From contig NZ_CP116899.1 of assembly GCF_030997045.1 (NCBI RefSeq), forward strand, positions 4,364,001-4,428,000: a DNA stretch of 64,000 bases, written 5' to 3'. The notes beneath the pieces are model-generated. The model was not told where the DNA came from. It worked only from the letters and a program-made list of their open reading frames with translations, and made no database searches. Below are positions 23,026-31,295 of this stretch, in pieces; the stretch's first letter is position 1; every line of letters begins with the position of its first letter. The position numbers and the translations under genes are program-made. Origin of the DNA: Microbulbifer sp. TB1203. GTDB taxonomy: Bacteria > Pseudomonadota > Gammaproteobacteria > Pseudomonadales > Cellvibrionaceae.

Positions 23026-24912
23026 ATGGCCAACTACTCCGCCGAAGATATCGAAGTACTCACGGGACTCGACCCGGTGCGCAAGCGTCCGGGCATGTAC
23101 ACCGACACCACCCGCCCCAACCACCTGGCCCAGGAAGTCATCGACAACAGCGTGGACGAGGCCCTCGCCGGCCACGCGAAAAAAATCGAAGTGGTTCTGC
23201 ACAAAGACCACACCCTGTCGGTGAGCGACGACGGCCGCGGCATGCCGGTGGACATCCACCCGGAACAGGGCCGCCCCGGGGTGGAAGTCATCCTCTCCAC
23301 CCTGCACGCCGGCGGCAAGTTTTCCAACAAAAACTACCAGTTCTCCGGCGGCCTGCATGGCGTGGGGGTGTCGGTGGTCAACGCCCTGTCCAAGGTGCTG
23401 GAAATCACCATCCAGCGCGACGGCCAGGTGTACCGCATGGGATTCCAGAACGGCGACAAGGCCTCGGACCTGGAAGTGATCGGCAGCTGCCCCAAGCGCA
23501 CCACCGGCACCAGCCTGCGCTTTATGCCGGACCCGAAATATTTCGACTCCGCCAAATTCTCCGTGCCCCGCCTGCGCCATCTGCTGCGTGCCAAGGCGGT
23601 ACTCTGCCCCGGCCTCACCGTGGTATTCATCAACGAGCAGGACGGCGAATCCGAGCAGTGGTACTACGAAGACGGCCTCAAGGACTACCTGGCGGACGCG
23701 AACCACGGCTGGGAAGTGCTGCCGGCTGAACCCTTTATAGGCAGCTTCGCTGCCACCAGCGAAGCCGCCGACTGGGCAGTTCAGTGGCTGCCGGAGGGCG
23801 GCGAAGTCACCGCCGAATCCTACGTCAACCTGATTCCCACCAGCCAGGGCGGTACCCATGTGAACGGCCTGCGCTCCGGCCTGCTGGAAGCCATGCGCGA
23901 GTACTGCGAAATCCGCAACCTGATGCCGCGGGGAGTCAAACTGGGGCCGGAGGATATCTGGGGTCAGTGCTCCTATGTGCTTTCCGCCAAACTGGCGGAC
24001 CCGCAGTTTTCCGGCCAGACCAAGGAGCGCCTCTCTTCCCGCGAGGCCACCGCTTTCGTCTCCGGCGTGGCCAAGGACGCCTTCAGCCTGTGGCTCAACC
24101 AGCACACCGAAGACGGCGACCGCCTCGCCGAGCTCTGCATCGGCAACGCGCAGAAACGCCTGCGCTCCGCAAAAAAAGTCGCGCGCAAAAAAGTCACCCA
24201 GGGCCCCGCGCTGCCCGGCAAACTGGCGGATTGTTCCAGCGGCGACACCGCGCGCAGTGAACTCTTCCTGGTGGAGGGCGACTCCGCCGGCGGCTCCGCC
24301 AAACAGGCCCGAGACCGCGAATTCCAGGCCATCATGCCCCTGCGCGGAAAAATCCTGAACACCTGGGAAGTGGACTCCACGGAAATCCTCGCCAGCCAGG
24401 AAGTGCACGACATCGCCGTAGCCCTGGGCGTAGATCCGGGCAGCGACAACCTGGAAGGCCTGCGCTACAACAAAATCTGCATCCTCGCCGACGCCGACTC
24501 CGACGGTCTGCACATCGCTACATTATTGTGCGCACTCTTCCTGCGTCACTTCCGTCCCCTGGTCACCCACGGCCACGTCTATGTCGCCATGCCGCCGCTG
24601 TTCCGCGTGGATATCGGAAAGGACGTCTACTACGCGCTGGACGACGCGGAAAAACAGGGCATCCTCGACCGCATTGCCGCGGAAAACAAAAAGGGCAAGA
24701 TCCAGGTCACCCGCTTCAAGGGCCTGGGCGAGATGAACCCCCTGCAACTGCGCGAAACCACCATGGACCCGGACACGCGCCGGCTGGTGCAGCTCTACAT
24801 CGATGCCGGGGATGACAGCAACCAGTTGCTGGATATGTTGCTGGCGAAGAAGCGCGCGGGGGACAGGAAACAATGGCTTGAAAGTAAGGGTAACCTTGCC
24901 GAAGTCAGCTGA
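23026..24912 (+). CDS. parE: topoisomerase IV subunit B ParE
   Basis: 628 residues (E. coli 630). Type IIA topoisomerase ATPase subunit acting with ParC to decatenate sister chromosomes. Seen: GHKL ATPase motifs VIDNSVDEALAG, VSDDGRGMPVDIH and GGLHGVGVSVVNALS; the transducer Lys region; the TOPRIM motifs LVEGDSAGGSAKQARDR and ILADADSDGLHIATL; and the C-terminal RFKGLGEMNPLQLRETTMDP. The lack of the long GyrB insert and the YqiA neighbour favour ParE over GyrB. A 143-base stretch of the C-terminal part (about 24594-24736) recurs at 28763-28905. Confidence 0.96.
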   Translation: MANYSAEDIEVLTGLDPVRKRPGMYTDTTRPNHLAQEVIDNSVDEALAGHAKKIEVVLHKDHTLSVSDDGRGMPVDIHPEQGRPGVEVILSTLHAGGKFSNKNYQFSGGLHGVGVSVVNALSKVLEITIQRDGQVYRMGFQNGDKASDLEVIGSCPKRTTGTSLRFMPDPKYFDSAKFSVPRLRHLLRAKAVLCPGLTVVFINEQDGESEQWYYEDGLKDYLADANHGWEVLPAEPFIGSFAATSEAADWAVQWLPEGGEVTAESYVNLIPTSQGGTHVNGLRSGLLEAMREYCEIRNLMPRGVKLGPEDIWGQCSYVLSAKLADPQFSGQTKERLSSREATAFVSGVAKDAFSLWLNQHTEDGDRLAELCIGNAQKRLRSAKKVARKKVTQGPALPGKLADCSSGDTARSELFLVEGDSAGGSAKQARDREFQAIMPLRGKILNTWEVDSTEILASQEVHDIAVALGVDPGSDNLEGLRYNKICILADADSDGLHIATLLCALFLRHFRPLVTHGHVYVAMPPLFRVDIGKDVYYALDDAEKQGILDRIAAENKKGKIQVTRFKGLGEMNPLQLRETTMDPDTRRLVQLYIDAGDDSNQLLDMLLAKKRAGDRKQWLESKGNLAEVS

Positions 24913-24945
24913 GCTGAGTGGCTTGTAAAGTAAATGTAAATTTAC

Positions 24946-25560
24946 CTAGGCTTGAGGGACATCGACGCCGACAAATCGCAGTAGAGGGGAGAAATCACCG
25001 GCATCGGCTGCCCTCAGCGCGGCGATATACTCCAGGCGCCGCGGGCTGTTGTTTTGGAGCCACTGCCCTGCGGCCCAGTCAATTGCCGGCAGTCCAAAAT
25101 AGTGTTCCAGGTAGCAGTCGGCCAGTATCCGGGCATGCCGGCCGTTTCCGTTGGGGAACAAGTGGATGTACACCAGCCGGTGGTGCAGGCGTGCAGCGGC
25201 CTCCAAAGGCGGGTAGGTCTGATATTCGACCCAGCAGCGGGCGTTCTCCAGCGAGTCCCTAAGCAATACGCTGATTTGAATGGGATCGACCCCAATATTT
25301 TTTTCTGTTCGCCGGAAACTGCCGGCCCAATGCCAGACTTGGCCGAATAGTTGCCGGTGCAGTTCACGTGCGAACGCTTCGGAGAGAGGGTCAAATCCAC
25401 GCCTGCGTATCCGGCCGAGCCAGAGAAGACCTTCCTCAATATTCTTCTGCTCCAATTCGTCCAACTGCCTGCGGTTCACAATATGCTTAAACCGTAATCC
25501 TTCCATTTCGTCCGGATCGAGTGGCGTCGCCCCCTCCATGGGCTCCATGATGGAATCCAC
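24946..25560 (-). CDS. Fic-domain 'mobile mystery protein B'
   Basis: 204 residues. The Fic motif HLFPNGNGRHARI matches HPFxxGNGRxxR with Leu at the second position, so AMP-transfer (AMPylation) chemistry is predicted. DPDEMEGLRFKHIVNRRQLD, LWLGRIRRRGFDPLSE and WHWAGSFRRTEKNIGVDP mark the mobile mystery protein B family. Its GTG start overlaps the stop of the XRE-type gene by one base (TAGTG), the usual pairing. Such pairs look like mobile toxin-antitoxin or regulatory modules. It sits between parE and mmsB, with lower GC and an AT-rich promoter, consistent with horizontal gain. Confidence 0.85.
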   Translation of the reverse strand: MDSIMEPMEGATPLDPDEMEGLRFKHIVNRRQLDELEQKNIEEGLLWLGRIRRRGFDPLSEAFARELHRQLFGQVWHWAGSFRRTEKNIGVDPIQISVLLRDSLENARCWVEYQTYPPLEAAARLHHRLVYIHLFPNGNGRHARILADCYLEHYFGLPAIDWAAGQWLQNNSPRRLEYIAALRAADAGDFSPLLRFVGVDVPQA

Positions 25561-26027
25561 TATGCTTCCTCCCAGAAGTCGGCCGGCGGGTTTTCAAGCA
25601 GTTCTCTGGCTAATCGGTCAATTTCCTGGTTATGGCTTTCCTGCCGCAAAGCTTGATTTTCGAGAGCCATGTGTTGGCTGGCGCGCTTCACCAGGGCCTC
25701 AGCTTTTTTCCGGGCATGGTCTGTCAGCAGGGTCTCAATGGACCCGCCGGCTGGGATAATGGCGTACACAAAGCGACAGTTCATCGCCTCGGCGGCAGCC
25801 TGCATCGATTTCAATGTGACGCTGCCCGTCGGCTCCGCATTTTCCATCTGAGAGACCCGGGCCCGCGTGAGTCCCAGGCGCCTGGCCAATTGGGCACCGC
25901 TCATTCCCAGGGCTTTGCGAACGGTCGCAATCCAGCCCTCCCTCGGCACTTGAAGGTGTCGGAGTTGTGGTTCCGCCTGGTTAACCAGCTCGCGATACTG
26001 GCGAGCTACAATGCCTTTTAAGCTCAT
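25560..26027 (-). CDS. XRE-family 'mobile mystery protein A'
   Basis: 155-residue DNA-binding protein. The helix-turn-helix is GMSGAQLARRLGLTRARVSQ and the next residues MENAEPTGSVTLKSMQAAAE finish the XRE fold; MNCRFVYAIIP and an acidic, coiled C-terminus follow. It is the standard partner of the Fic protein B, probably repressing the operon and neutralising the Fic enzyme. Three near-identical 19-base sites 37 to 121 bases upstream of its ATG are the obvious operators. No strong ribosome site is visible. Confidence 0.85.
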   Translation of the reverse strand: MSLKGIVARQYRELVNQAEPQLRHLQVPREGWIATVRKALGMSGAQLARRLGLTRARVSQMENAEPTGSVTLKSMQAAAEAMNCRFVYAIIPAGGSIETLLTDHARKKAEALVKRASQHMALENQALRQESHNQEIDRLARELLENPPADFWEEA

Positions 26028-26063
26028 TGGTGCGTAGCTATATATTGACGAGTATACTAATTG

Positions 26064-26148
26064 TGTCTACATATATATAGACAACATAAGAATTAATGTT
26101 AATAAATATATAGACAATCCGTGATTAGATGTCAATAAATATATAGAC
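26064..26148 (-). promoter_or_regulatory. three helically phased operators upstream of mmpA
   Basis: Three 19-base sites of the form TGTYDAYAWATATATAGAC lie at 26064-26082, 26097-26115 and 26130-26148, spaced exactly 33 bases apart (about three DNA turns). Each is an imperfect inverted repeat; the first is TGTCTA...TAGAC(A). On the minus strand a -10-like TATACT (26056-26051) lies downstream, so the first site covers the -35 region. The best ligand is the adjacent XRE protein acting on its own promoter. Confidence 0.75.
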
Positions 26149-26209
26149 TTCAAAGAGGTTGGAAAGATTTTCGCGACGAAACCAGGCGAGGGGCGACATT
26201 AGGCTCCGT

Positions 26210-27097
26210 TTAGCAACCAATCAATTTTTGAATACTTGAAAAATCCAGCCCCTCGTTCCCCGCCTGGCCGTGCAGCCCGTACAGATTGCGTGCCAGTGAA
26301 CCCAGCGGCGTGTAGGACCTGCTCGCAGTAGCGGCTAGCTGGGCAAGGCCCAGGTCCTTGCACATCAGCTTGACCATAAAGCCGCCCGAATAGTTTTTGC
26401 TAGCCGGAACATTCTCCATCACACCCGGATAGGGGTTATATTTTTCCAGCGACCAGTTGGCGCCGGAGCTTTTCAGCATGATTTCCGACAGCACCTTGGG
26501 GTCCAGGCCGTTGTCCACACCCAGTTGCAGTGCCTCGGCGGTGCCGATCATATGGATGGCGAGCAACATGTTGTTGCAGATCTTTGCCGTCTGTCCGGCG
26601 CCGGCGGGGCCGGCGTGGAAGACGTTGCTGCCCATGTGTTGCAGTACCTGGCGCGCGCACTCCACATCCGCCGCATCGCCGCCGCACATAAAACTGAGAG
26701 TGCCCGCCACGGCGCCGGCCACGCCGCCGGAAACCGGCGCCTCTACCGCGTGCAGGCCGCGCTTTTGCGCCTCCGCAATCAGGCGTGTGGAGCTGGCGGC
26801 GGCGACCGTGGAGCAGTCGATCACCAGTGTGTTCTCGGCAATATGGTCCAGCAGTTTGTCGCTGTCGATATACAGCGCCTCCACATCTTCGCCGTTCGGC
26901 AGCATGCTTACCACATAATCCGCACCCGCTATTGCCTCCAGCGGTGAGGTCGACTTTTTTACGCCCTGGGCTGTGGCCGCGTCCAGTAGTTCGCCCACCG
27001 GATCAAAGCCGGTCACGTTGAATCCCGCCTTGACCAGGTTTGCGGACATGGGGCCGCCCATATGGCCGAGGCCGAAAAATGCCACATTGCCGTTCAT
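26210..27097 (-). CDS. mmsB: 3-hydroxyisobutyrate dehydrogenase MmsB
   Basis: 295 residues. The NAD-binding motif FFGLGHMGGPMSANLVKAGF opens the protein, with substrate-binding EAPVSGGVAGAVAGTLSFM, then GQTAKICNNMLLAIHMIG carrying the catalytic Lys. It oxidises 3-hydroxyisobutyrate to methylmalonate semialdehyde in valine breakdown; that product is used by the enzyme encoded just upstream (16-base gap). Length and motifs are normal. Confidence 0.94.
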   Translation of the reverse strand: MNGNVAFFGLGHMGGPMSANLVKAGFNVTGFDPVGELLDAATAQGVKKSTSPLEAIAGADYVVSMLPNGEDVEALYIDSDKLLDHIAENTLVIDCSTVAAASSTRLIAEAQKRGLHAVEAPVSGGVAGAVAGTLSFMCGGDAADVECARQVLQHMGSNVFHAGPAGAGQTAKICNNMLLAIHMIGTAEALQLGVDNGLDPKVLSEIMLKSSGANWSLEKYNPYPGVMENVPASKNYSGGFMVKLMCKDLGLAQLAATASRSYTPLGSLARNLYGLHGQAGNEGLDFSSIQKLIGC

Positions 27098-27113
27098 CGC
27101 TTTTTCCCGGAAG

Positions 27114-28625
27114 TTATTTCAGGTGAATGGTCATATTCGGGTTTTCTGCGTGCTCGATATCCGAATCGAACCAACGCGCGGTAACCGTTTTGGTCTCCGT
27201 GTAGAAGCGCACCGCCTGCTTGCCGTAGGCGTGCTGGTCGCCGTAGAAGGACGCGCGCCAGCCGGTAAAGCTGAAAAATGGCAGTGGTACCGGGATGGGC
27301 ACGTTGATGCCCACCTGGCCTACCAAAATCTCGTGCTGGTATTTGCGCGCCGCCGCACCGCTGGCGGTGAAGATGGAGGTGCCATTGCCGTAGGGGCAGT
27401 CGTTGATCAGCTGAATGGCGTCGTCCAGGGTATCCGCATTCACCAGGCAGAGCACCGGGCCGAAGATTTCGTCTTTGTAGATGGACATCTCCGGAGTGAC
27501 ATTCGCAAACAGCGTCGGGCCCACCCAGTTGCCGTCCGGGTAGCCTTCCACCTTCGCGCCCGAGCCGTCCAGCAGGCAGGTGGCGCCCTCGGCTTTGCCC
27601 TTGTCGATATAGTTCAGCACCCGCTCCCGTGCCTGGGGAGAGATCAGCGGGCCGAAGTCCGCCTGCGGGTCCTTCCAGGGGCCCGGCCTGACTTTTGCCA
27701 TGGTGCCGCGGATTTCCGGAATCCACTGTTGCGCCTCGCCCACCAGCACCGCCACGGAGATTGCCATGCAGCGCTGGCCGGCGGCGCCCACTGAGGAGCC
27801 GACGATACTGTTGAGCACCGCGGACTTGTTGGCGTCCGGCATCACCACCATATGGTTCTTGGCGCCGGCGAAGGCCTGTACCCGCTTCAGGTGCTCGGTG
27901 CCGGTGCGGTAGATATGCTGGCCCACCGGCACCGAGCCGACGAATGAGACGGCCCTGATATCCGGGTGCCTGAGCAGAAAATCCACCTGCTCCCCGCCGC
28001 CGTGCACCAGCTGTAAAACACCCTTGGGCGCGCCCGCTTCCTCGAACAGTTCGGCCAGCTTGCAGGGGGTGATCGGGTCCTGTTCGGACGGTTTGAGGAT
28101 AAACGTATTGCCGCAGGCGATCGCCATGGGGAACATCCACAGCGGAATCATCGCCGGGAAGTTGAACGGAGTGATACCGGCACAGACGCCCAGCGGCTGG
28201 GTGTAGGAGTAGCAGTCGATAGAAGAGGCCACGTTCTCCACCGTCTCCCCCATCATCAACGCGGCAATATTTGCAGCCTGCTCCACCACCTCGATGCCGC
28301 GCCAGATATCGCCCCTGGCGTCCTCGAAGGTCTTGCCGGTTTCCTCGCAGAGTATTTCCGCTAATTCGTCCCGGTGTATCTTCAGCAGCTCCTGGTACCT
28401 GAGCATCAGCCGCGCTCTACTGGGCACAGGGGTCTTTTTCCACTCCTGGAAGGCCGCCTTGGCGGAATCCACAGCCTGCTGCAATTCGTCGCCGGTGGTG
28501 TAGGGAGCCCGGGTCAACACCTCGCCCGTGGCCGGGTTGGTCACATCGAGCCAGTGGTCACTTCGGGACTGAACCCAGTCGCCGTGCAGGTACAGCGGCA
28601 GCCTGGTGGGAATGCTCTTGTTCAT
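27114..28625 (-). CDS. mmsA: methylmalonate-semialdehyde dehydrogenase MmsA
   Basis: 503 residues, CoA-acylating aldehyde dehydrogenase producing propionyl-CoA from methylmalonate semialdehyde (valine, thymine and inositol routes). Motifs: GITPFNFPAMIPLWMFPMA, KPSEQDP, FVGSVPVGQHIY, the catalytic cysteine in GAAGQRCMAISVAV (about residue 286), EIFGPVLCLV, and a C-terminus FYTETKTVTARWFDSD. That C-terminal stretch has a decayed second copy about 3.9 kb away (31035-31095). ATG 28625; transcribed with mmsB. Confidence 0.95.
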   Translation of the reverse strand: MNKSIPTRLPLYLHGDWVQSRSDHWLDVTNPATGEVLTRAPYTTGDELQQAVDSAKAAFQEWKKTPVPSRARLMLRYQELLKIHRDELAEILCEETGKTFEDARGDIWRGIEVVEQAANIAALMMGETVENVASSIDCYSYTQPLGVCAGITPFNFPAMIPLWMFPMAIACGNTFILKPSEQDPITPCKLAELFEEAGAPKGVLQLVHGGGEQVDFLLRHPDIRAVSFVGSVPVGQHIYRTGTEHLKRVQAFAGAKNHMVVMPDANKSAVLNSIVGSSVGAAGQRCMAISVAVLVGEAQQWIPEIRGTMAKVRPGPWKDPQADFGPLISPQARERVLNYIDKGKAEGATCLLDGSGAKVEGYPDGNWVGPTLFANVTPEMSIYKDEIFGPVLCLVNADTLDDAIQLINDCPYGNGTSIFTASGAAARKYQHEILVGQVGINVPIPVPLPFFSFTGWRASFYGDQHAYGKQAVRFYTETKTVTARWFDSDIEHAENPNMTIHLK

Positions 28626-28762
28626 GCTCGTTACCTGGGCGGAATGTGCCTGGACAGTTTAGGCGCAACTGAACGCCCGGGCCTGAGCCGTGGCGCATCG
28701 ATGATCACAAATAGCGAGGACAATATGCCCACTAGGGCTGATTCGTAGCCGCGCCGTCATAA

Positions 28763-28905
28763 CGCCGCTGTTCCGTGTGGATATCGACAAGGACGTCTAC
28801 TACGCGCTGGACGAAGCGGAAAAACAGGGCATCCTCGACCACATCGCTGCTGCAAATGAAAAGGGCAAAATCCAGGTCTCCCGCTTCAAAGGCCTGGGCG
28901 AAATG
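28763..28905 (+). pseudogene. parE fragment, no ATPase domain
   Basis: 143 bases align without gaps to parE codons inside the TOPRIM/C-terminal region (about 24594-24736), near 90% identity by eye (about 15 differences). Translation gives PLFRVDIDKDVYYALDEAEK and then GKIQVSRFKGLGEM before a stop. About eight of the differences are silent, so the fragment diverged mostly as a working gene before it was cut down. It cannot be functional. It ends against half of a REP-type repeat (28924-28947), just upstream of aguA. Confidence 0.9.
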
Positions 28906-28923
28906 GGCGAGGCTCCATAGCTG

Positions 28924-28947
28924 TTCGCCTGCGAGCAGGCTCCTACA
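28924..28947. repeat. single REP-like half-site
   Basis: One arm of the REP pair seen complete at 50393-50461 and 60541-60609 (core TTCGCCTGCGAGCAGGCTCC, one or two changes from the others). It abuts the parE fragment and precedes aguA. Confidence 0.75.
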
Positions 28948-29018
28948 ACACTAGCAGGCAAAGGGTACGCAAAGCGGTTAGAATCCAGCACCCTGAGTTA
29001 TTCCCGGTGAGCCTTTAT

Positions 29019-30065
29019 ATGAGCCCATCATTCCTCCCGCCCGAATGGGCGCCGCAATCGGCAGTGATGCTGACCTGGCCGCGCGCCGACGGTGACTTCG
29101 CGCGGCACTTTGCTGCGGTGGAGCGCTGCTTCGTGGAGATAGCCGCGACCATCAGCCGCTACCAGAATGTGCATATCAACTACGGCTTGGAGCCGGCCCT
29201 TCTGCGCGACCGCCTGGTGCTGGCCGGGGCCCGGCCGGAGCGCCTGCAGGTGTACCAGGTGGAGAGCGACGATGTGTGGGTGCGGGATCACGGGCCCATC
29301 ACCGTGTTCCGCGGCGGGCACCCGCGGCACCTGGATTTCGTGTTCAACGGCTGGGGCGGCAAGTTCGCGGCCGGTCGCGACAACCAGGTCACGCGCAAGC
29401 TGGCGGAGCAGGGCGCGCTGGCGGCGGAAGTCGAAACACTGGATTTCGTGCTGGAGGGCGGTGCCATCGAGGTGGATGGCGCCGGCACCCTGCTGACCAC
29501 CGAGCGCTGCCTGCTGGCGCCCACCCGCAATCCGCACTTGAACAAGGCGCAGATAGAGGATTTCCTCAAGCCGCTGTTTGGGGTGGAGCGAGTGCTCTGG
29601 CTGCGCCACGGGGACCTGCTCGGCGACGACACCGACGGCCACATCGACACCATTGCCCGCTTTTGCGATGCCGAAACCATCGCCTACCAGGCCTGCGAGA
29701 ATCGGGATGATGCGCATTTCGCGGACCTGCAGGTCATGGCCGCTGAGCTGGCCGCTTTCCGCCGTGCGGACGACCAGCCCTACAAGCTGGTGCCGCTGCC
29801 GCTGCCGGCGCCGATTTACGACGAGGACGGCGGGCGCCTGCCGGCGGGCTATGCAAACTTTCTGATTATCAACGGCGCGGTGCTGGTGCCCGTGTATGGT
29901 GACAACAATGACGAGGAGGCCCTGGCGCGCCTGCGCCCCTGCTTCCCGGGCCGTGAAGTGATCGGGATCGACTGCCGCGCGCTGATCGAACAGTACGGCA
30001 GCCTGCACTGTGTGACGATGCAGATACCGAGTGGGCAAATACCGCAAATCCCGGAGGTACTATGA
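29019..30065 (+). CDS. aguA: agmatine deiminase AguA
   Basis: 348 residues of the peptidylarginine/agmatine deiminase fold. It converts agmatine to N-carbamoylputrescine plus ammonia. Motifs: FLPPEWAPQSAVMLTWP, DVWVRDHGPITVF, FNGWGGKF, DFVLEGGAIEVDG, and GDDTDGHIDTIARF with catalytic His about residue 208. The C-terminal GSLHCVTMQ carries the nucleophilic Cys (about 331). ATG 29019 has GGTGA eight bases upstream; a GTG at 29007 is possible but coincides with that site. Its stop overlaps aguB by 4 bases, the usual two-gene polyamine operon. Confidence 0.94.
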   Translation: MSPSFLPPEWAPQSAVMLTWPRADGDFARHFAAVERCFVEIAATISRYQNVHINYGLEPALLRDRLVLAGARPERLQVYQVESDDVWVRDHGPITVFRGGHPRHLDFVFNGWGGKFAAGRDNQVTRKLAEQGALAAEVETLDFVLEGGAIEVDGAGTLLTTERCLLAPTRNPHLNKAQIEDFLKPLFGVERVLWLRHGDLLGDDTDGHIDTIARFCDAETIAYQACENRDDAHFADLQVMAAELAAFRRADDQPYKLVPLPLPAPIYDEDGGRLPAGYANFLIINGAVLVPVYGDNNDEEALARLRPCFPGREVIGIDCRALIEQYGSLHCVTMQIPSGQIPQIPEVL

Positions 30066-30964
30066 CCTCAAAAAAACCGAACCAGAAAATCCTGCGCGTC
30101 GGCCTGGTGCAGCAGGCCTGTTCCGACAACCGCGAGCAGACGGTGCAGGCGACCATCGCCGGTATCCGCGAGGCCGCCGCGCGCGGCGCGCAGCTGGTGC
30201 TGCTGCAGGAGCTGCACACCAGCCTGTATTTCTGCCAACACGAGAGCACGGACCTGTTCGATTTGGCCGAGCCGATTCCCGGCCCGTCCACCGAGCAGTT
30301 CGGCGCGCTGGCGAGGGAGCTGGGTATAGTGCTCGTCACCTCCCTGTTCGAGCGGCGCGCGGCGGGCCTGTACCACAACACCGCGGTGGTGCTGGAGCGG
30401 GATGGCAGTATCGCGGGCATTTACCGCAAGATGCATATTCCGGATGACCCGGGCTACTACGAGAAGTTTTATTTCACCCCCGGCGACCTGGGCTTCCAGC
30501 CGATCGAGACCAGCGTCGGCAAGCTCGGCCTGCTGGTGTGTTGGGACCAGTGGTACCCGGAGGCGGCGCGCATGATGGCACTGGCGGGCGCCGACCTGCT
30601 GCTCTACCCCACCGCCATCGGCTGGAATCCGGTGGATGACGCGGCCGAACAGGCGCGGCAGCGCGATGCCTGGATCACCATCCAGCGCGCCCACGCAGTG
30701 GCCAACGGCCTGCCGGTGCTGGTGGCCAACCGGGTCGGTTTCGAGGCGGACCCATCGACGCAGACCCAGGGTTCGCAGTTCTGGGGCCACAGCTTTGTCG
30801 CCGGTCCCCAGGGCGAATTTATCGCGACCGCCGACGAGAGCGCGCAAGTGCTGGTGGCGGATGTGGATCTGGCGCGCAGCGAGAATGTGCGGCGCTGGTG
30901 GCCCTTCCTGCGCGACCGGCGGATCGAGGCCTATGGGGATCTGACCAAGCGCTATCGCGATTAA
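30062..30964 (+). CDS. aguB: N-carbamoylputrescine amidase AguB
   Basis: 300-residue nitrilase-superfamily enzyme hydrolysing N-carbamoylputrescine to putrescine, CO2 and ammonia. The catalytic triad is visible: Glu50 in LLQELHTSLYF, Lys123 in IYRKMHIPDDPGYYEKFYF and Cys160 in LLVCWDQWYPEAARM. GSQFWGHSFVAGPQGE is a further family signature. It overlaps aguA by 4 bases and makes, with it, the arginine-decarboxylase route to putrescine (the decarboxylase is not in this window). Confidence 0.95.
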   Translation: MTSKKPNQKILRVGLVQQACSDNREQTVQATIAGIREAAARGAQLVLLQELHTSLYFCQHESTDLFDLAEPIPGPSTEQFGALARELGIVLVTSLFERRAAGLYHNTAVVLERDGSIAGIYRKMHIPDDPGYYEKFYFTPGDLGFQPIETSVGKLGLLVCWDQWYPEAARMMALAGADLLLYPTAIGWNPVDDAAEQARQRDAWITIQRAHAVANGLPVLVANRVGFEADPSTQTQGSQFWGHSFVAGPQGEFIATADESAQVLVADVDLARSENVRRWWPFLRDRRIEAYGDLTKRYRD

Positions 30965-31295
30965 TCGGTTTGCGGGCGTAGGGGCAGACAGCGAGGGTGC
31001 CGAGCCTTTGCAACTGCTGCCAGCGCCACAACCGGATATCTGTATCGAACCAGCAAGCGGTCACTGTCCTGGTGTCGGTGTAGAAGGCCTTGCCTGAACA
31101 CCAGAGACCGCTAGCGAATAGGGGCTCTGTCTTGGGCCCCGTGATCAATATGAACAAAACGATCAATATCGCCTTTACATTTCCGACCCCGCGGTTGGGG
31201 GTTAACTTCTGCTATCCGGATAGCCGGTGCAAGTAGCTTCCGCCAGCTGACCGGCGCGCTGCGGCGCGTACACCTAAAACTATAAAAAGGCGAAT
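30965..31295 (+). promoter_or_regulatory. 331-base gap upstream of the porin gene
   Basis: Besides the mmsA remnant it holds a direct repeat GATCAATAT (31143-31151 and 31161-31169, 18 bases apart) and a C/G-rich hairpin around 31184-31207. The direct repeats, about 130 to 150 bases before the porin ATG, could bind the CitB-like regulator encoded downstream; this is conjecture. No gene is visible. Confidence 0.35.
31035..31095 (-). pseudogene. mmsA 3'-end remnant
   Basis: About 61 bases resembling the 3' end of mmsA (27163-27225) at roughly three quarters identity. On the minus strand they read FYTDTRTVTACWFDTDI, against FYTETKTVTARWFDSDI in MmsA. No intact gene surrounds it. With the parE fragment at 28763 it brackets aguAB in the same relative order and orientation as parE and mmsA themselves. 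Confidence 0.75.

Noticed and set aside
22882..24513. Very long open frame antisense to parE
   Set aside because: High-GC codon bias leaves the opposite strand open; the translation shows no recognisable domain and parE is fully conserved. The same applies to long antisense frames opposite tolC, mmsA and the REC-GDH gene.
26064..26148. Three evenly spaced repeats as a small CRISPR array
   Set aside because: Repeats are 19 bases with 14-base spacers and lie on a promoter; no cas genes are nearby.
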